Below are positions 27,283 through 36,094 of a DNA stretch of 51,716 bases, one piece after another. Under the pieces are notes generated by a model that did not search any database, was not told the origin of the DNA, and saw only the letters and a list, made by a program, of their open reading frames with translations. Made by a program: the position numbers and the translations under genes. How positions within the stretch are numbered: position 1 is the stretch's first letter; every line of letters begins with the position of its first letter. The stretch comes from Phormidesmis priestleyi BC1401. GTDB lineage: Bacteria; Cyanobacteriota; Cyanobacteriia; Leptolyngbyales; Leptolyngbyaceae. The DNA is taken from the NCBI RefSeq assembly GCF_001650195.1, contig NZ_LXYR01000037.1, positions 1 through 51,716 on the forward strand, written 5' to 3'.

Positions 27283-30200
27283 CTAAAACCTCGCCTCATA
27301 TTCAAACACTGCGCGGCTGTCTCCAGAGAAATCAGTCGCACCGCGCAGAATTAGCTGACTGTTGATCCGGTACAGGATGCTGACTTGGGTGGGCTGCTCT
27401 GACGTTAACACTCGCAGAATAGAAGTAGACAGACGAGGAGTGATGTCTACTCCTAGCTCGGCGGCGAGACCCAAAGTAGAGTTGCCTCTCCGCTCGTTGT
27501 TCAACACGCTGGGGAAGAGACGAAACTCACCAAATCCTAAAGCATTGCCGATAAACCCTTGAACATTAGTCAGCAGGGCAGATCCTGCTAGATTAGCGAT
27601 GCCGAGAGTGCTGCCACCGCGACCGAGGGTGTTGACAAAACCGCCGCCGATTAGCCCGATAATCTCATTTTGACTGCGACTAGGGCTGCTGGTCAGTTCT
27701 AAATTATCAAACAACTGGCTGGCAGGTCCCGCCACCCTTGCCTGAACGCGAACTGTTTGCAGGGAACCCAAGCTCGTTGCCAGCAGAGAATCATCGCGAA
27801 CCTCGCCCGATTCGCTTCCAGTTGAGATGCGGTTGCGGGTGACTTCGGGCACCGAGGCAATGAGACGAATATTAAGCGTGGGATCGAGTCCCTGACTTGG
27901 TGTAAATCGTGCAGTCTGACGATAGCCTCGTGCTAAGACAAACTGAGTGGTGAAGAGATTGACCTGCCCTGAAGTCAGACTAATGATGCCTTCGGGTTCG
28001 AGATTGTTGAGCGTTCCGTTGACGTTTAAGCTGCCTTTGGCGAGGAAGTTGATGATCGGGGCACGCGTCACCCGAACTCGATCGCCCAGTTCTAACTTCA
28101 GATTTCTAAACTCGATCGCTGGCTCATTTCCGGCTTGACCGCCGCTCGGTGCTGGTGCTGCGCCGCTTGCTGCCGTTGTTTCATCTGAGAGCAGCACCTG
28201 TCCATCCGCTAAGCGAATCTCGCCGCCAATTTGAGGACTAAGAGCAGTTCCAGTCACTGCAACGTTGCCGTTTACGCCGCCCTGATAGATGCCTTTGAGG
28301 TTAAGAGCAATCTGATTGAGCGAGACCGCTAGCGGTTTGTTGAAATCAGGATCGGTGGCTTCTAGCGTCGAGAAAATTGGCAACACGCCTTGAGCCGCCA
28401 CCTGACCCTTGCTGAATTGACCTTGCAGCGATTCAACATTGATGCGATCGCGCAAAAATCGAATCGTACCATTCACGCCAGTCAACGGTTCGGGAAGTGC
28501 CTGGGCAGCGATCTTGGCGTTAGAAATCACCGCAGAGCCAGTCACATTAGGCTGCAATAAGGTGCCGCTGACTTGTAGATTGACCTGCCCAGTTCCGCCT
28601 TGCCACGCGACTTGGGGAGTCAGCAGATTGAGCAGCGCCAGTCCTTCATTTTTGACATCTAGCGTCAAACTAATCTGATTGCTGTTAGGAAAGACCGAGG
28701 AAAAAGGCAGTTTGAGGGGAATGTCTCCAGCGATGCGAATCGGTTCGGGTCCTGAGACAGTAATGTCGCTGCCAAAGTTTAGCCGAGCGTTGGCATAGTT
28801 AAAACTGCCCGTTGCCGACTGAATCGGAGTGCCGTTGAGATCGCCATCTGCAAGCGTAATTTCTCCGATCGCAAACGGGTTATCGCGAGTGCCCGACAGC
28901 GTAGCGGTGGCGTTGAGTTTGCCGCTCACACCGAGCGGGAGCGGATAGAGATTATTGATTTCTTCGATCGGCACGTTGGCGACTTGAAGCTGCCCTGATT
29001 GGTTTGCGCCGCCCACATTGCCAGAGAAACTGATAAACGACTGCCCTGACTGGAGGCGCAAAGGCAGCAGATTGACGACTCCATCTGCAAAGCTGCCTCT
29101 GGCGATCACCTGCTCGGCGCGCAAAACTCGGTTAGGGTTTTGTATCACCTGATTTTGTGACACCTCTGCAAAAGCAGGATAGGGTCGCCACTCGACGTTT
29201 TGCCCCTGCAAGTCAAACTCGGCGCTGACTCCGGTTTTTAGAGATGCCGCAAAGCTGATGGTGCCGCTAAAGATGCCGCGCACGTCTGCTAATTCTGGAA
29301 TCGTCAGGTTTTGGCGTTGATTCCCCACCTGACGCAGTAGGGCGTTGATTTCAGAAAACCGCCGCAGTTGATCCAGAAGCGGGGATTGAGGCAACCCCAC
29401 GGCGATCGGGGCTACGTCTGCCGCTTTTCCGTAGGTAGGTGCCTCAATCCCCCGTGAAAAATCGTCCAAACGAAACACTTGCAGGGTTTGCAGCACATCT
29501 TCAAGTTTGCCTTGCACGATCGCCACCTTTCCTTCAAAGCGAGGGCTGGCACGCAGATCTAAGTTACCCGCTAGCGTGTAGCGACTGTTGCCTTTCTGCA
29601 AACTCGTCTCTGCAAAGCGAATCACATTGCCATTGTTCACCAGTTGGGTACTAATCCGCTCTCCCTGAAATGCCCCGATGCGCGGATTATCAACGGCTAA
29701 CGCTCCATCAATCACCTGAAGGCGATCGGTGTCGATGTTGAGGGTGCCAGAAAGTTGACCGCCCAGCGTGCCGATCCGCGCCAGTGGCACACCGGGAATC
29801 GTCAACCCATCGAGCGGCAACTGCTTTGCCACAAGGCGGAAAATATTGCCCTGTGCGCTGCCGATCAGCGTTGCGTCTCCTCGCCTCACGTTGAGGGAGA
29901 TGGGCTTGTAGTTGGGATTGAGAGCGAGGGCGATACGATCGCGCTGTCCGGTTACGTTGAGGCTAAATCCCTGACTGGGGGCTAGCCGCAAGTTGCCGTT
30001 GAGAACCGGATCAAACGTGATGCCGTTGAGCGAGAGTCCTCGCACTGCCACAGTTCCGACTACACTCGGCGATGCGGGAGTGCCCGTGAGTCTGCCCGTT
30101 AGATCGACGCGTCCCGTTAAGTCAGTCACTGGAGGACGAGGAAGCGGCAGGGAGGCGAGAGCGTAATCGGTGGTTTTGATGTTGAGATCGAGGGCTGTGA

Positions 30201-32286
30201 TGGTGGGTGTTCCATCCAGGTTTGCAAAAATGGAGCCATTGGCGCTAAAGCCGGGAGCCGTGGCGCGTTGAACGTTGACTTTACGCCCGTCCCATTGAAT
30301 CTGAGCGACGATCGGCTGCTCAATCAGCGAGATGCCTTCTGACAATCGCACCTGTCCATCGGCTCGAATCGCAGCGGGTGTTAAGGCATTCACACTGCCA
30401 GCGAGGGCAATATCACCGCTCAATAAGCCGCGCAGATCGGGCGAGAAGCGGTTGAGTTGAACGCCATCTCCCCGCACTTGGGCTGTCCAAAGTCCTGCAT
30501 TTGAAGCGATTTGAGCGTTGACGATGCCATTGCCTTGGGTGAGTTGCGCCCGTCCACTTGCTTGAATATCCGCTAACTGAAACGAACTCGTTGTGCCCGA
30601 TAGATTAAAGTTACCGCTCACTAATCCTTGCACCTGTGGCGCAAATCGACTGGCTTGCACTCCGACAGCCCGAACGGTTCCTTGCCAGCGATCGCCGACG
30701 CTGCGAGCATTTGCAATGACGGTGCCTCCAGCGACTTGAGCCACCACATTTCTTAAAAAGCCATTGCTGCCGATGAGTGCCACTTCTCCGATCGTGGGAT
30801 AGGTCGCGTCGGGTGCCTGAAACTGGGCAACGGTCTGAACGTTCTCGATCGTGCCAGAAATCCGCGCTTGAGCGTTGAATCGTCCGACGGTGATAGGCGG
30901 AGCAGTGCCGTTGTTGTAGAGTCGAGCGATCGTGTCTCCCGGTACGTTGGTTGCCCGAAACCTGAGATCGAGCGATCGGGGTTCATTCAGATCAATTTGT
31001 CCTTGACCGACGATCTGCCCCCCGACTGTAGGCGTTGCTTGGATATTTGTGATCGCCAACTTAAGCGCACTGGCATCAAGTCTAAAATTTGCGCTGGCTT
31101 TGCTGAGATTGACTCGATCGAGCTTGGCAACTTTCGTATTGGTTACGGTTCCGGTCAAGATTGGCTTGTCGATCGTCCCCGTCAGTTTAGTGTTAGCTCG
31201 AACTTCACCCGACGCAGAAAACGGAAGTTGAATTGCAAACGTTTTGAGGAAATCTTCAACCTTAACGGCTTTAACCTGTGCCGCTACATTGAAGCCTTTT
31301 TCGGTGTCAACCGTCCCGTTTGCCAACAGCGGAATTTTACCGAGAGACGCTGTGACTTTCTCTAGGGTGATTTGCGTCCCGTCTAGCTGTAAGTTTCCCG
31401 CCGCGTTGGTGAAAACCTGCGGCAGTTGCGGCACTTTCATCGTTACGTCTTTAAAGTCTGCCGTTCCCGTTACTAACGGACGATCGTCACCGCTCAGTTT
31501 GACGTTGACGTTGCCATTGACGCGACCTTTCTCAAGATCGATCGGAAGTTTAACTAAGCGATCGATTTCCGATACGAGAAAATCCCGTCCTTGAATCTGC
31601 AAATTCGATTGCAGTTTTTCTTCTCGAAGCGTTTCACCTTTGAGATTAAAATTGCCGCCGTTGACAGAAGCTCCACTCGCATCGTAGGCAAAGCGACGAT
31701 TCTGATCCGTGGGTCTAACTTCTCCTGCTACGTCTTTGAGCGTGACTAGCGTTCGGTTATTGCCTCGTTTGGGAGCCGGAGACAACTCGACGTTGGCATC
31801 GCGCGTCCGCAAAACATCAAGCTGAGTTTTAATGAACCCCGTGTCTGGTTGATCTTTAATGGTGGTAGAAACCCAGACCCCATTTTTATCTTGCTCGATA
31901 TAAGCCGTCGGCTTAATCAGCGTCACATCTAACTTTAAAGTGCGACTGAGCAACAGTTGAATCGGATTGAACTTGACCTCGACTGCCTCGACCGAAGCCC
32001 GATCGGGATCAGTTGCCGTTGCCGGAATACCACTTTTGCCAAACCGCAGACTATTGATTGAATAGCCCTCAACCTTGCCCAACTCAACCGGACGATCGAG
32101 CAACTGCGTCAGATTGGTTTGCACCAAAGGCGCTAACTGCTGCTCGACAAAACGATTGGCAAACCAAACTCCTGCCCCAACGCCCACCACTGACGCAATT
32201 CCTAGCGGGATGGCAACACGGGAGACTAGCGATCGTTGTCTGCGAGGGCTTGGGGGCGGGCTGCTTTGCTCAGGAGAATTCGTCAT
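27283..32286 (-). CDS. TamB-like translocation/assembly protein (DUF490)
   Basis: At 1667 residues this is the largest gene of the window. It has a Pro/Ser-rich cytosolic N-terminus and one signal-anchor helix at about residues 24-45 (VAIPLGIASVVGVGAGVWF). Long repeated beta-rich segments (FNLSG, GTLNID, GNVAVTGT) follow, as in the lipid-conducting beta-grooves of AsmA/TamB proteins. The C-terminal DUF490 domain, about 1250-1667, ends YEARF with the terminal aromatic typical of the family. It likely bridges inner and outer membranes and helps phospholipid transport or outer-membrane protein assembly with an Omp85 partner. No Omp85 gene is in this window. Confidence 0.88.
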   Translation of the reverse strand: MTNSPEQSSPPPSPRRQRSLVSRVAIPLGIASVVGVGAGVWFANRFVEQQLAPLVQTNLTQLLDRPVELGKVEGYSINSLRFGKSGIPATATDPDRASVEAVEVKFNPIQLLLSRTLKLDVTLIKPTAYIEQDKNGVWVSTTIKDQPDTGFIKTQLDVLRTRDANVELSPAPKRGNNRTLVTLKDVAGEVRPTDQNRRFAYDASGASVNGGNFNLKGETLREEKLQSNLQIQGRDFLVSEIDRLVKLPIDLEKGRVNGNVNVKLSGDDRPLVTGTADFKDVTMKVPQLPQVFTNAAGNLQLDGTQITLEKVTASLGKIPLLANGTVDTEKGFNVAAQVKAVKVEDFLKTFAIQLPFSASGEVRANTKLTGTIDKPILTGTVTNTKVAKLDRVNLSKASANFRLDASALKLAITNIQATPTVGGQIVGQGQIDLNEPRSLDLRFRATNVPGDTIARLYNNGTAPPITVGRFNAQARISGTIENVQTVAQFQAPDATYPTIGEVALIGSNGFLRNVVAQVAGGTVIANARSVGDRWQGTVRAVGVQASRFAPQVQGLVSGNFNLSGTTSSFQLADIQASGRAQLTQGNGIVNAQIASNAGLWTAQVRGDGVQLNRFSPDLRGLLSGDIALAGSVNALTPAAIRADGQVRLSEGISLIEQPIVAQIQWDGRKVNVQRATAPGFSANGSIFANLDGTPTITALDLNIKTTDYALASLPLPRPPVTDLTGRVDLTGRLTGTPASPSVVGTVAVRGLSLNGITFDPVLNGNLRLAPSQGFSLNVTGQRDRIALALNPNYKPISLNVRRGDATLIGSAQGNIFRLVAKQLPLDGLTIPGVPLARIGTLGGQLSGTLNIDTDRLQVIDGALAVDNPRIGAFQGERISTQLVNNGNVIRFAETSLQKGNSRYTLAGNLDLRASPRFEGKVAIVQGKLEDVLQTLQVFRLDDFSRGIEAPTYGKAADVAPIAVGLPQSPLLDQLRRFSEINALLRQVGNQRQNLTIPELADVRGIFSGTISFAASLKTGVSAEFDLQGQNVEWRPYPAFAEVSQNQVIQNPNRVLRAEQVIARGSFADGVVNLLPLRLQSGQSFISFSGNVGGANQSGQLQVANVPIEEINNLYPLPLGVSGKLNATATLSGTRDNPFAIGEITLADGDLNGTPIQSATGSFNYANARLNFGSDITVSGPEPIRIAGDIPLKLPFSSVFPNSNQISLTLDVKNEGLALLNLLTPQVAWQGGTGQVNLQVSGTLLQPNVTGSAVISNAKIAAQALPEPLTGVNGTIRFLRDRINVESLQGQFSKGQVAAQGVLPIFSTLEATDPDFNKPLAVSLNQIALNLKGIYQGGVNGNVAVTGTALSPQIGGEIRLADGQVLLSDETTAASGAAPAPSGGQAGNEPAIEFRNLKLELGDRVRVTRAPIINFLAKGSLNVNGTLNNLEPEGIISLTSGQVNLFTTQFVLARGYRQTARFTPSQGLDPTLNIRLIASVPEVTRNRISTGSESGEVRDDSLLATSLGSLQTVRVQARVAGPASQLFDNLELTSSPSRSQNEIIGLIGGGFVNTLGRGGSTLGIANLAGSALLTNVQGFIGNALGFGEFRLFPSVLNNERRGNSTLGLAAELGVDITPRLSTSILRVLTSEQPTQVSILYRINSQLILRGATDFSGDSRAVFEYEARF

Positions 32287-32359
32287 GTAAGAGAAGGTGA
32301 GGTCGTCTACTTAAACCTCTATATAGTTACCACACAGGCAATTATTTGTCTTAACAATT

Positions 32360-32521
32360 TCAAAGCAGTTCTGAGTGGTTTGGAACAGGAACCGTTACGG
32401 TTGTTTCCTCGGTTTCTAGTTGCATGATGATATGGCTACCGCGTTGACGAACTTCGACGAAGCCGTTTTCTGTCAGAATGCGATACACCTGCTGCCCTGA
32501 CAAGACGCGGAGCTTACCCAA
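32360..32521 (-). pseudogene. hicA toxin remnant (truncated)
   Basis: A 53-codon frame starts at TTG 32521, overlaps the end of the hicB remnant, and reads MGKLRVLSGQQVYRILTENG, then a segment with the catalytic-His phrase RGSHIIMQ and the beta strand TVTVPVPNHSEL. Intact HicA continues with a final helix (GTL..IIRQAG type), which is missing because a stop follows Glu-Leu-Leu. The conserved HicA glycine and histidine are kept. It is probably non-functional, although a short form cannot be excluded. Confidence 0.7.
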
Positions 32522-32730
32522 TGGCAACCTCTAGGCGAGTAATGAAGATTTCGGTGCGTAAGCGTCTTTTCATTTCTGAGGGTTCGGCGACCTCAAAGAA
32601 GAGTTCGACTGCTTCAGTCAGATTCTGCTTGGCTGCTTCTACGGTGTCACCTTGACTGGCAATATCGAGTTCAGGACAGAGTGTGACACACATCCGTTGC
32701 CTTCGCGCTCAATGATGGCGGTGAAGGGTT
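32514..32730 (-). pseudogene. hicB antitoxin remnant (frameshifted)
   Basis: Translating across frames gives PFTAIIEREGNGCVS, then after a two-base shift near 32681-32692, LCPELDIASQGDTVEAAKQ, and later TEAVELFFEVAEPSEMKRRL to a stop at 32514. This is the usual cyanobacterial HicB pattern. A TAA codon just upstream in the first frame removes any start. The frameshift lies in a CACA run. With the adjacent hicA fragment it forms a decayed toxin-antitoxin pair. Confidence 0.75.
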
Positions 32731-32797
32731 ATTTGAACGGTGAGGAGTTCATGGCTAATGCTGAGCATGGGATTAGGTCAACCATAACAAATAAAGT

Positions 32798-33109
32798 TTA
32801 TTTGAAAGGATTGACGATCGTAAGTTGGTCAGCAACAAATAAACCATCATGCATATCTTCTGAGTAAGGAACGATGGCATCGGTAGACAAAGCACTCATA
32901 ACAATCAAGCTATCCCAGAACGAAAAACCATATTGCACTCGTAAGCTAGACGCATTCATTATAGTGTCACGATCTAGTTCTACGAGTGTGCAACGACAGT
33001 AGAACGAATCGATCGCGAGTTCGATTTGTCTTTCGTTGAACGATGCTTTTCTCATCAAGACAGAGCAGACTTCGTTAATTACTTGGGTGCTAACGATAGC
33101 CATGATCAA
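32798..33109 (-). pseudogene. PIN-domain (VapC-type) toxin lacking its N-terminus
   Basis: The 103-codon frame carries the last two thirds of a PIN domain: STQVINEVCSVLMRK, then YGFSFWDSLIVMSAL with the conserved acidic residue, then YSEDMHDG and a C-terminal LTIVNPF. The first strand and its catalytic Asp (DTNVL-type motif) are not encoded upstream in any frame. That region instead reads an unrelated short peptide ending at a TGA. The only start is a TTG at 33109. No antitoxin gene is visible next to it. I treat it as a decayed toxin gene. Confidence 0.65.
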
Positions 33110-33183
33110 TCCTTCACGGTGAATAGCTCTATTTTACTCATCTCTCATCTCAGCAAAGTGGTCTTGCAATTTGTGGATGAAGC

Positions 33184-33262
33184 GGTTCCTTCGGAGTTGC
33201 GCGAATGCGCTAATCGTGCAAGCCCCGCTACACGGTGGGTTTGCCGACTCACTGAAGGAACC
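33184..33262. repeat. 79-base inverted-repeat structure
   Basis: Outer arms GGTTCCTTC (33184-33192) and GAAGGAACC (33254-33262) pair perfectly. An inner hairpin GCGC-GAAT-GCGC sits at 33199-33210. This organised palindrome lies in a stretch without credible coding regions. It could be a small mobile repeat, a structured RNA or a DNA hairpin. I do not recognise the family. Confidence 0.5.
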
Positions 33263-33410
33263 TTCGATCGGCGGCGCAGTTGAGGAAGCAGGCATAGTCC
33301 TAAGAGATAGCTTGGCTAATTCTCCCGCACTTTTGTTCAGATTCCCAAAGATTACAAGGCTCGTCATGGTTTTAGTCACAACTAGCCCGATCGTCGTCTC
33401 CGCTAACCCT

Positions 33411-33557
33411 GTGCTAACGAATGGGTTACTTGTGCTGACGAATGGGTTGCTTGTGCTAACGAATGGGTTACCGTTCCTTGTGAAAACCGCAGCGTTGACC
33501 ACGACAGAGAATCCGTTAGTTACGAATGGGTTCCTTGTGCTAACGAATGGGTTAATT
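33411..33557. repeat. 21-bp tandem repeats (three plus two units)
   Basis: Three head-to-tail 21-base units at 33411-33473 share the core CTAACGAATGGGTT. After a 42-base gap (two unit lengths) come two more units at 33516-33557. Each unit differs by a few bases. The period of 21 fits either seven codons or two DNA helix turns. In one strand the units would read VLTNGLL-type heptads and in the other NPFVSTS, but neither frame has a convincing gene context. Confidence 0.75.
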
Positions 33558-33590
33558 TTTTCAGTAAAAATACTTATCGACCTAACTTAG

Positions 33591-33933
33591 GCTCGGAAAA
33601 TCACGAGTCGCCCTCAAAAATTTCTTCAAAGCAACATACGGTTTTGCGCGATTTACGCATTCAAGATGAATGGCGTGAGTGCAAAATATGGCAACGACAG
33701 CCGCGAATATGAGATGGCGGGTGGAACTCGCAAAAGCGATCGCATTCGTAGTAAAAGTAAGTTGAACATCTTGCAGGTAAAAATCCTCTTAAACAAAGGG
33801 CTTAAGCCCCTTGTCTGCCCAAGATATTTTCTCTAGCATCCATCAAACTTTTTTGCGGACAATTGAAAGATGGCGGTTAGCATTGAGCTAGCAAGAAAAG
33901 ATACCGCTATCAGTATCTCCCCTCAGTCTGCCT
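33591..33933. other. Intergenic region with terminator-like palindrome
   Basis: No coding region is supported here. A palindrome centred on GGGCTTAAGCCC at 33798-33809 is flanked by partly complementary CAAA and CTTG and could form a terminator or operator. The region should also hold the promoter of the HEAT-repeat gene at 33934. Confidence 0.4.
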
Positions 33934-34842
33934 ATGATCTCTCGTTACTCTGGTTGCTTATTCATCGCGAGCGTTGCTTGTTTTAGTCTGGTTTCTCAAC
34001 CCACCTCTCAGCTTTTGGCATCGGCTGCGATCGTGCCTTCTAACCAACTAGCCCAAGCTACGGTTGCCAAACCCGATCCGCTAATCAAGAGCAACAGACC
34101 CTCTCAAAAGGACTTGCTTCTAGGACTTTTGGGCGTAACCGCAGCAGCAGGTGTGACCTTTTTGGGGTTGAGACGACGATCGCAGCCAGACTTGCCCGCA
34201 CCTCAGATCGCAGCAGAGAAGTCTTTGCCACAGCCCGGTTTAGATGACAGTGAGGAGACACCCTTAATTAACGGTCATCATCTCAAAGCGATTTCCGCTT
34301 CAGAAGCCTCTAAACACACACCGACCGAATCTAGTCAGATGGAGTCTCCCAAAGTTTCAGAAACGACTCGACTTGCAAAAGTCAATATTGTGGATGAGTT
34401 GGTGCGTGAGCTTTGCAGCCCTGACCCGATCGTGCGGCAAAAAGTCATTTGGGAGTTGGGGCAACGGGGAGACACTCGCGCCGTTCAGCCAATGGTTGAT
34501 TTGATGCTTGACTCTGACTCAAAACAGCGCAGTTTAATCTTGTCTGCGCTGTCTGAGATTGGCACCCGGACGCTCAAACCACTCAGTCGCGCTCTAGCCA
34601 TTTCTCTTCAAGACGAAAGCCCTGATGTGCGTAAGAATGCGATTCGAGATTTGACCCGCGTGTATGATTTAGTCTCTCAGATCAGTCATTTATTGCACAG
34701 CGCCACTGATGACCCCGATCGAGACGTGCAAGAAACCGCAGTTTGGGCATTAGGGCAACTCAATCGCATTCGATCGGTTCCCTCCAACGGTGATCTACCT
34801 GCCCTCAAGAACTCGGTGAGTCCCCCAGAGAACTTACCATAG
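33934..34842 (+). CDS. HEAT-repeat protein with N-terminal signal/anchor
   Basis: This 302-residue protein has an N-terminal signal peptide (about residues 5-30, ending near LASAA). A second hydrophobic segment lies at about 61-78 (DLLLGLLGVTAAAGVTFLGL), followed by a basic RRR. A Ser/Thr/Glu-rich linker leads to about three or four HEAT repeats from residue 150 (PIVRQKVIWELGQRGDTRAV, SPDVRKNAIRDLTRV, RDVQETAVWALGQL). Repeats of this type serve as protein-binding scaffolds. PBS-lyase-like HEAT repeats also occur in phycobilin lyases, but membrane targeting argues against that here. Partner unknown. Confidence 0.75.
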   Translation: MISRYSGCLFIASVACFSLVSQPTSQLLASAAIVPSNQLAQATVAKPDPLIKSNRPSQKDLLLGLLGVTAAAGVTFLGLRRRSQPDLPAPQIAAEKSLPQPGLDDSEETPLINGHHLKAISASEASKHTPTESSQMESPKVSETTRLAKVNIVDELVRELCSPDPIVRQKVIWELGQRGDTRAVQPMVDLMLDSDSKQRSLILSALSEIGTRTLKPLSRALAISLQDESPDVRKNAIRDLTRVYDLVSQISHLLHSATDDPDRDVQETAVWALGQLNRIRSVPSNGDLPALKNSVSPPENLP

Positions 34843-34859
34843 AAGAGGGTTTCATCCTT

Positions 34860-34987
34860 GGCATTGCTGAATGCAGATATGAAATGTCCTCCTCACGAAG
34901 TGGGGCAAAGCTCTTGTCCCCTCTCCTTTTGGGAGAGGGCTAGGGTGAGGGTAAAATCTGTGCTTCATAGATCGATTCAGCAATGCC
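34860..34987. mobile_element. 128-bp MITE with 13-bp TIRs and 8-bp target duplication
   Basis: Perfect terminal inverted repeats GGCATTGCTGAAT (34860-34872) and ATTCAGCAATGCC (34975-34987) are flanked by direct repeats TCATCCTT at 34852-34859 and 34988-34995. This is the footprint of a transposition event. The interior matches, inverted, the repeat at 22740-22876 and includes the CCCTCTCC/GGAGAGGG hairpin, but lacks the second hairpin module. It encodes no transposase, so it must be mobilised in trans. Its right end lies 21 bases before the ATG of the glycosyltransferase gene. Confidence 0.88.
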
Positions 34988-35008
34988 TCATCCTTCATCC
35001 TGACGTTT

Positions 35009-36091
35009 ATGCCGCAATCTAGACATCCGCTCAAATTATTGTTGCTTTCTACATCAGTAGGGGCATTGGGTTCGGGGCTTGGCGGCGGCGTTGAATTGAC
35101 GCTCAAAAACATTGCTCACGCCTTACAGCAGCGAGGACATCAGATTACGATCGTCGCTCCCTCCAACTCGGTTCTCGAAGGCGTATTTCTGGTGACGATC
35201 GCCGGAGAACTCCAAACCACCGCCCAAACTCAAGGACGCGATGCCCCCATCACGCTTCCTAACGACTCAGTGCTGGCAAATATGTGGGCGTATGCACGTC
35301 AGCACCAACCCGACTATGATCTGCTGATTAACTTTGCCTACGATTGGTTGCCGTTCTATGTGACCCCGTTTTTTGACCGCCCGATCGCTCATCTCGTCAG
35401 CATGGGTTCGCTCACCGACGCAATGGATCAAGTTATCGAACAAGTCGCCCTTGAGTTTCCGGGCACGATCGCCGTTCACAGTCACGCCCAGGCAAAAACC
35501 TTTGAGTTTGCAGATCAGTGTCGCAACGTGCAAAACGGCTTTGACTTGTCGCTCTATAAGTTTTGTGCTCGACCCAAACATCAACTTGCCTGGGTTGGGC
35601 GAATCGCGCCAGAAAAAGGTTTAGAAGATGCCGTAGCGGCGGCTCAAATCGTCGGCACTCCGCTGAAAATTTGGGGCGTGATTCAAGACACCGCTTACTG
35701 GAATCAGATTTGTGCAGATTATCCCGATGCGCCGATCGACTATTGCGGATTTCTGCCCACTTCAGAATTGCAGCACAGGTTAGGACAATCACAGGCGCTA
35801 TTGATGACCCCTCGCTGGATCGAAGCCTTTGGAAACGTGGCGATCGAAGCCCTCGCCTGTGGAGTGCCCGTGATTGCCTATCGTCGCGGCGGTCCTACAG
35901 AAATCGTCCGCGATGGTGAGACTGGCTGGCTGGTAGAACCCGATCGTGTCGATGAATTAGTGAGCGCAATCTCGAAGTTAGATCGGCTCGATCGTCCAGC
36001 GTGTCGTCGCCAAGCCGAAGCCGAATATTCGTTAGACGCGATGGGCGATCGACTCGAAGCGTGGTTTGAAGCAATTCTAAAAAGGGTTTGA
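35009..36091 (+). CDS. Family-4 glycosyltransferase, possibly tetrahydrobiopterin glucosyltransferase (BGluT-like)
   Basis: This 360-residue GT-B enzyme has the N-terminal acceptor-side loop GALGSGLGGGVELTLKNIAH. The C-terminal donor domain has GRIAPEKGLEDAV, and the retaining GT4 E-x7-E motif spans Glu272 to Glu280 (IEAFGNVAIEALACG). The N-terminal pattern recalls the cyanobacterial UDP-glucose:tetrahydrobiopterin glucosyltransferases that make pteridine glycosides. That is my best guess, not a firm assignment. The LD-carboxypeptidase gene starts three bases after its stop. The MITE directly upstream may have replaced or altered its promoter. Confidence 0.75.
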   Translation: MPQSRHPLKLLLLSTSVGALGSGLGGGVELTLKNIAHALQQRGHQITIVAPSNSVLEGVFLVTIAGELQTTAQTQGRDAPITLPNDSVLANMWAYARQHQPDYDLLINFAYDWLPFYVTPFFDRPIAHLVSMGSLTDAMDQVIEQVALEFPGTIAVHSHAQAKTFEFADQCRNVQNGFDLSLYKFCARPKHQLAWVGRIAPEKGLEDAVAAAQIVGTPLKIWGVIQDTAYWNQICADYPDAPIDYCGFLPTSELQHRLGQSQALLMTPRWIEAFGNVAIEALACGVPVIAYRRGGPTEIVRDGETGWLVEPDRVDELVSAISKLDRLDRPACRRQAEAEYSLDAMGDRLEAWFEAILKRV

Positions 36092-36094
36092 GAC

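Noticed and set aside
33411-33557. CRISPR array
   Set aside because: Units abut each other without spacers, are only 21 bases and vary internally. No cas genes are present.
33171-33590. Plus-strand open frame of 139 codons (and an antisense one at 33134-33502) across the 21-bp repeats
   Set aside because: Both frames only follow the repeat and palindrome, have no family similarity, no good ribosome-binding site, and overlap each other completely. Recorded as repeats instead.
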